The notes beneath the pieces were generated by a model that saw only the letters and a program-made list of their open reading frames with translations, ran no database searches and had not been told where the DNA came from. A stretch of DNA of 64,000 bases, taken from contig NZ_CP107964.1 in the NCBI RefSeq assembly GCF_041434935.1, positions 7,361,001-7,425,000 of the forward strand, written 5' to 3'. Position numbers and translations under genes: made by a program. Below, one piece after another: positions 63,566 through 64,000 of this stretch. The DNA comes from Kitasatospora sp. NBC_00374. Its GTDB lineage: Bacteria; Actinomycetota; Actinomycetes; Streptomycetales; Streptomycetaceae. The first letter of the stretch is position 1, and each line of letters begins with the position of its first letter.

Positions 63566-64000
63566 ACGCCGTCGCGGAACGGCGCGACCTTGTCGATGAA
63601 GCCGGCCGTGACCTCCTCCGCGGTGTAGCCGCTGACCGCGATCGCCTGGCTGATCGCGACCGACGCGATGGCCGGGTCCGCGGCCTGGGGCACGTGCAGC
63701 GTGACGAGGTTCTGGGTGCGCGGCACGCCCTCCAGGTCGATCGACGGCCGGGACTCCACCTGGATCCGGTCGGGGAAGTCCTTGGCACCGGCGCGGACTT
63801 CGATGACGCCGAGCCGGTACCAGTCGTCGATCATCTGGTTGAGCTGCTCGGTGTTCTGCCCGCGGAGCCCTCGCAGCCACACGGCCCGCCGTTCGAAGGC
63901 CTCGGTGCGCTCGGTCAGCGGGAGGCTCTCGTCGGCGACGATCCGGTAGTCGTCCTCGGTGAGCACGTGGTTGGGGACCCGGGCGGGCCAGAACGTCGGC
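63562..64000 (-). CDS. LodA/GoxA-like quinoprotein oxidase, C-terminal part (runs off right edge)
   Basis: The last 145 residues of a larger protein whose N-terminus is beyond the window. The visible frame is open to the edge and reads PTFWPARVPNHVLTEDDY, then RRAVWLRGL and a C-terminal region similar in feel to the LodA/GoxA group; followed directly by a LodB-like gene. LodA-type enzymes are lysine or glycine oxidases with a cysteine tryptophylquinone. The catalytic Cys and Trp would lie upstream and cannot be seen. A GTG at 63966 is an internal Val, not the start. Confidence 0.6.
   Translation of the reverse strand, partial: PTFWPARVPNHVLTEDDYRIVADESLPLTERTEAFERRAVWLRGLRGQNTEQLNQMIDDWYRLGVIEVRAGAKDFPDRIQVESRPSIDLEGVPRTQNLVTLHVPQAADPAIASVAISQAIAVSGYTAEEVTAGFIDKVAPFRDGV

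Overview
The window is high-GC DNA with GTG and TTG starts, short operons joined by 4-nt start/stop overlaps, Tat and Sec secreted sugar hydrolases with ricin-type lectin modules, a sortase E type LAxTG anchor and very large LuxR-type ATPase regulators. Together these point to a filamentous actinomycete of the Streptomyces/Kitasatospora type. No rRNA, tRNA, CRISPR array, integrase or insertion sequence was seen.

Left part (1-9.2 kb). Four overlapping minus-strand genes encode a lysine/ornithine N-hydroxylase, a stand-alone methionyl-tRNA-synthetase-like enzyme, a DAO-family FAD oxidase and an MFS exporter that runs off the left edge. This is the gene set of N-N bond (hydrazine) forming pathways, but the usual cupin domain is not present in the window. 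Next come an ABC-2 exporter, a divergent NarL-type two-component system and a TetR regulator.

Secreted sugar and envelope functions (9.2-30.7 kb). These include a discoidin-tailed amidohydrolase, an orphan sugar-binding lipoprotein, a decayed flavin monooxygenase, and a beta-1,3-glucan pair (GH16-CBM13 and GH64-CBM6) with a LacI-type palindrome in front. Further on are a large LuxR regulator, a pentapeptide-TIR fusion, lactate monooxygenase, two zinc alcohol dehydrogenases, a DHA2 transporter, a wall-anchored metalloprotease and MsrA.

Polyketide/lipid locus (30.7-45.5 kb, all minus strand, one probable operon). A 2263-residue protein fuses PfaD-like flavin enoyl reductase to KS-AT-ACP-KR. 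It is followed by a KS-AT-DH-phosphopantetheinyl transferase protein, a discrete ACP, an alpha/beta hydrolase, a glycosyltransferase and a methyltransferase. This looks like a PUFA-synthase/HglE-type iterative synthase with release and tailoring enzymes. Its promoter region carries strong palindromes.

The most unusual locus (46.0-48.6 kb) is a family-1 uracil-DNA-glycosylase domain fused to an ADP-ribosyltransferase domain, divergent from a macrodomain protein. It has the layout of an ADP-ribosylation writer/eraser or toxin/antitoxin pair.

Right part (48.7-64 kb). It holds a second glycosyltransferase, an H1-like winged-helix protein, and a DUF302-rhodanese-CsoR/CstR operon with two matching operators. 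It also holds small housekeeping enzymes, an AfsR/LuxR-like ATPase regulator, a secreted protein built of four Cys-rich repeats and a GH27 alpha-galactosidase. At the right edge is a LodA/LodB-type quinoprotein oxidase operon with a third uncharacterised gene.
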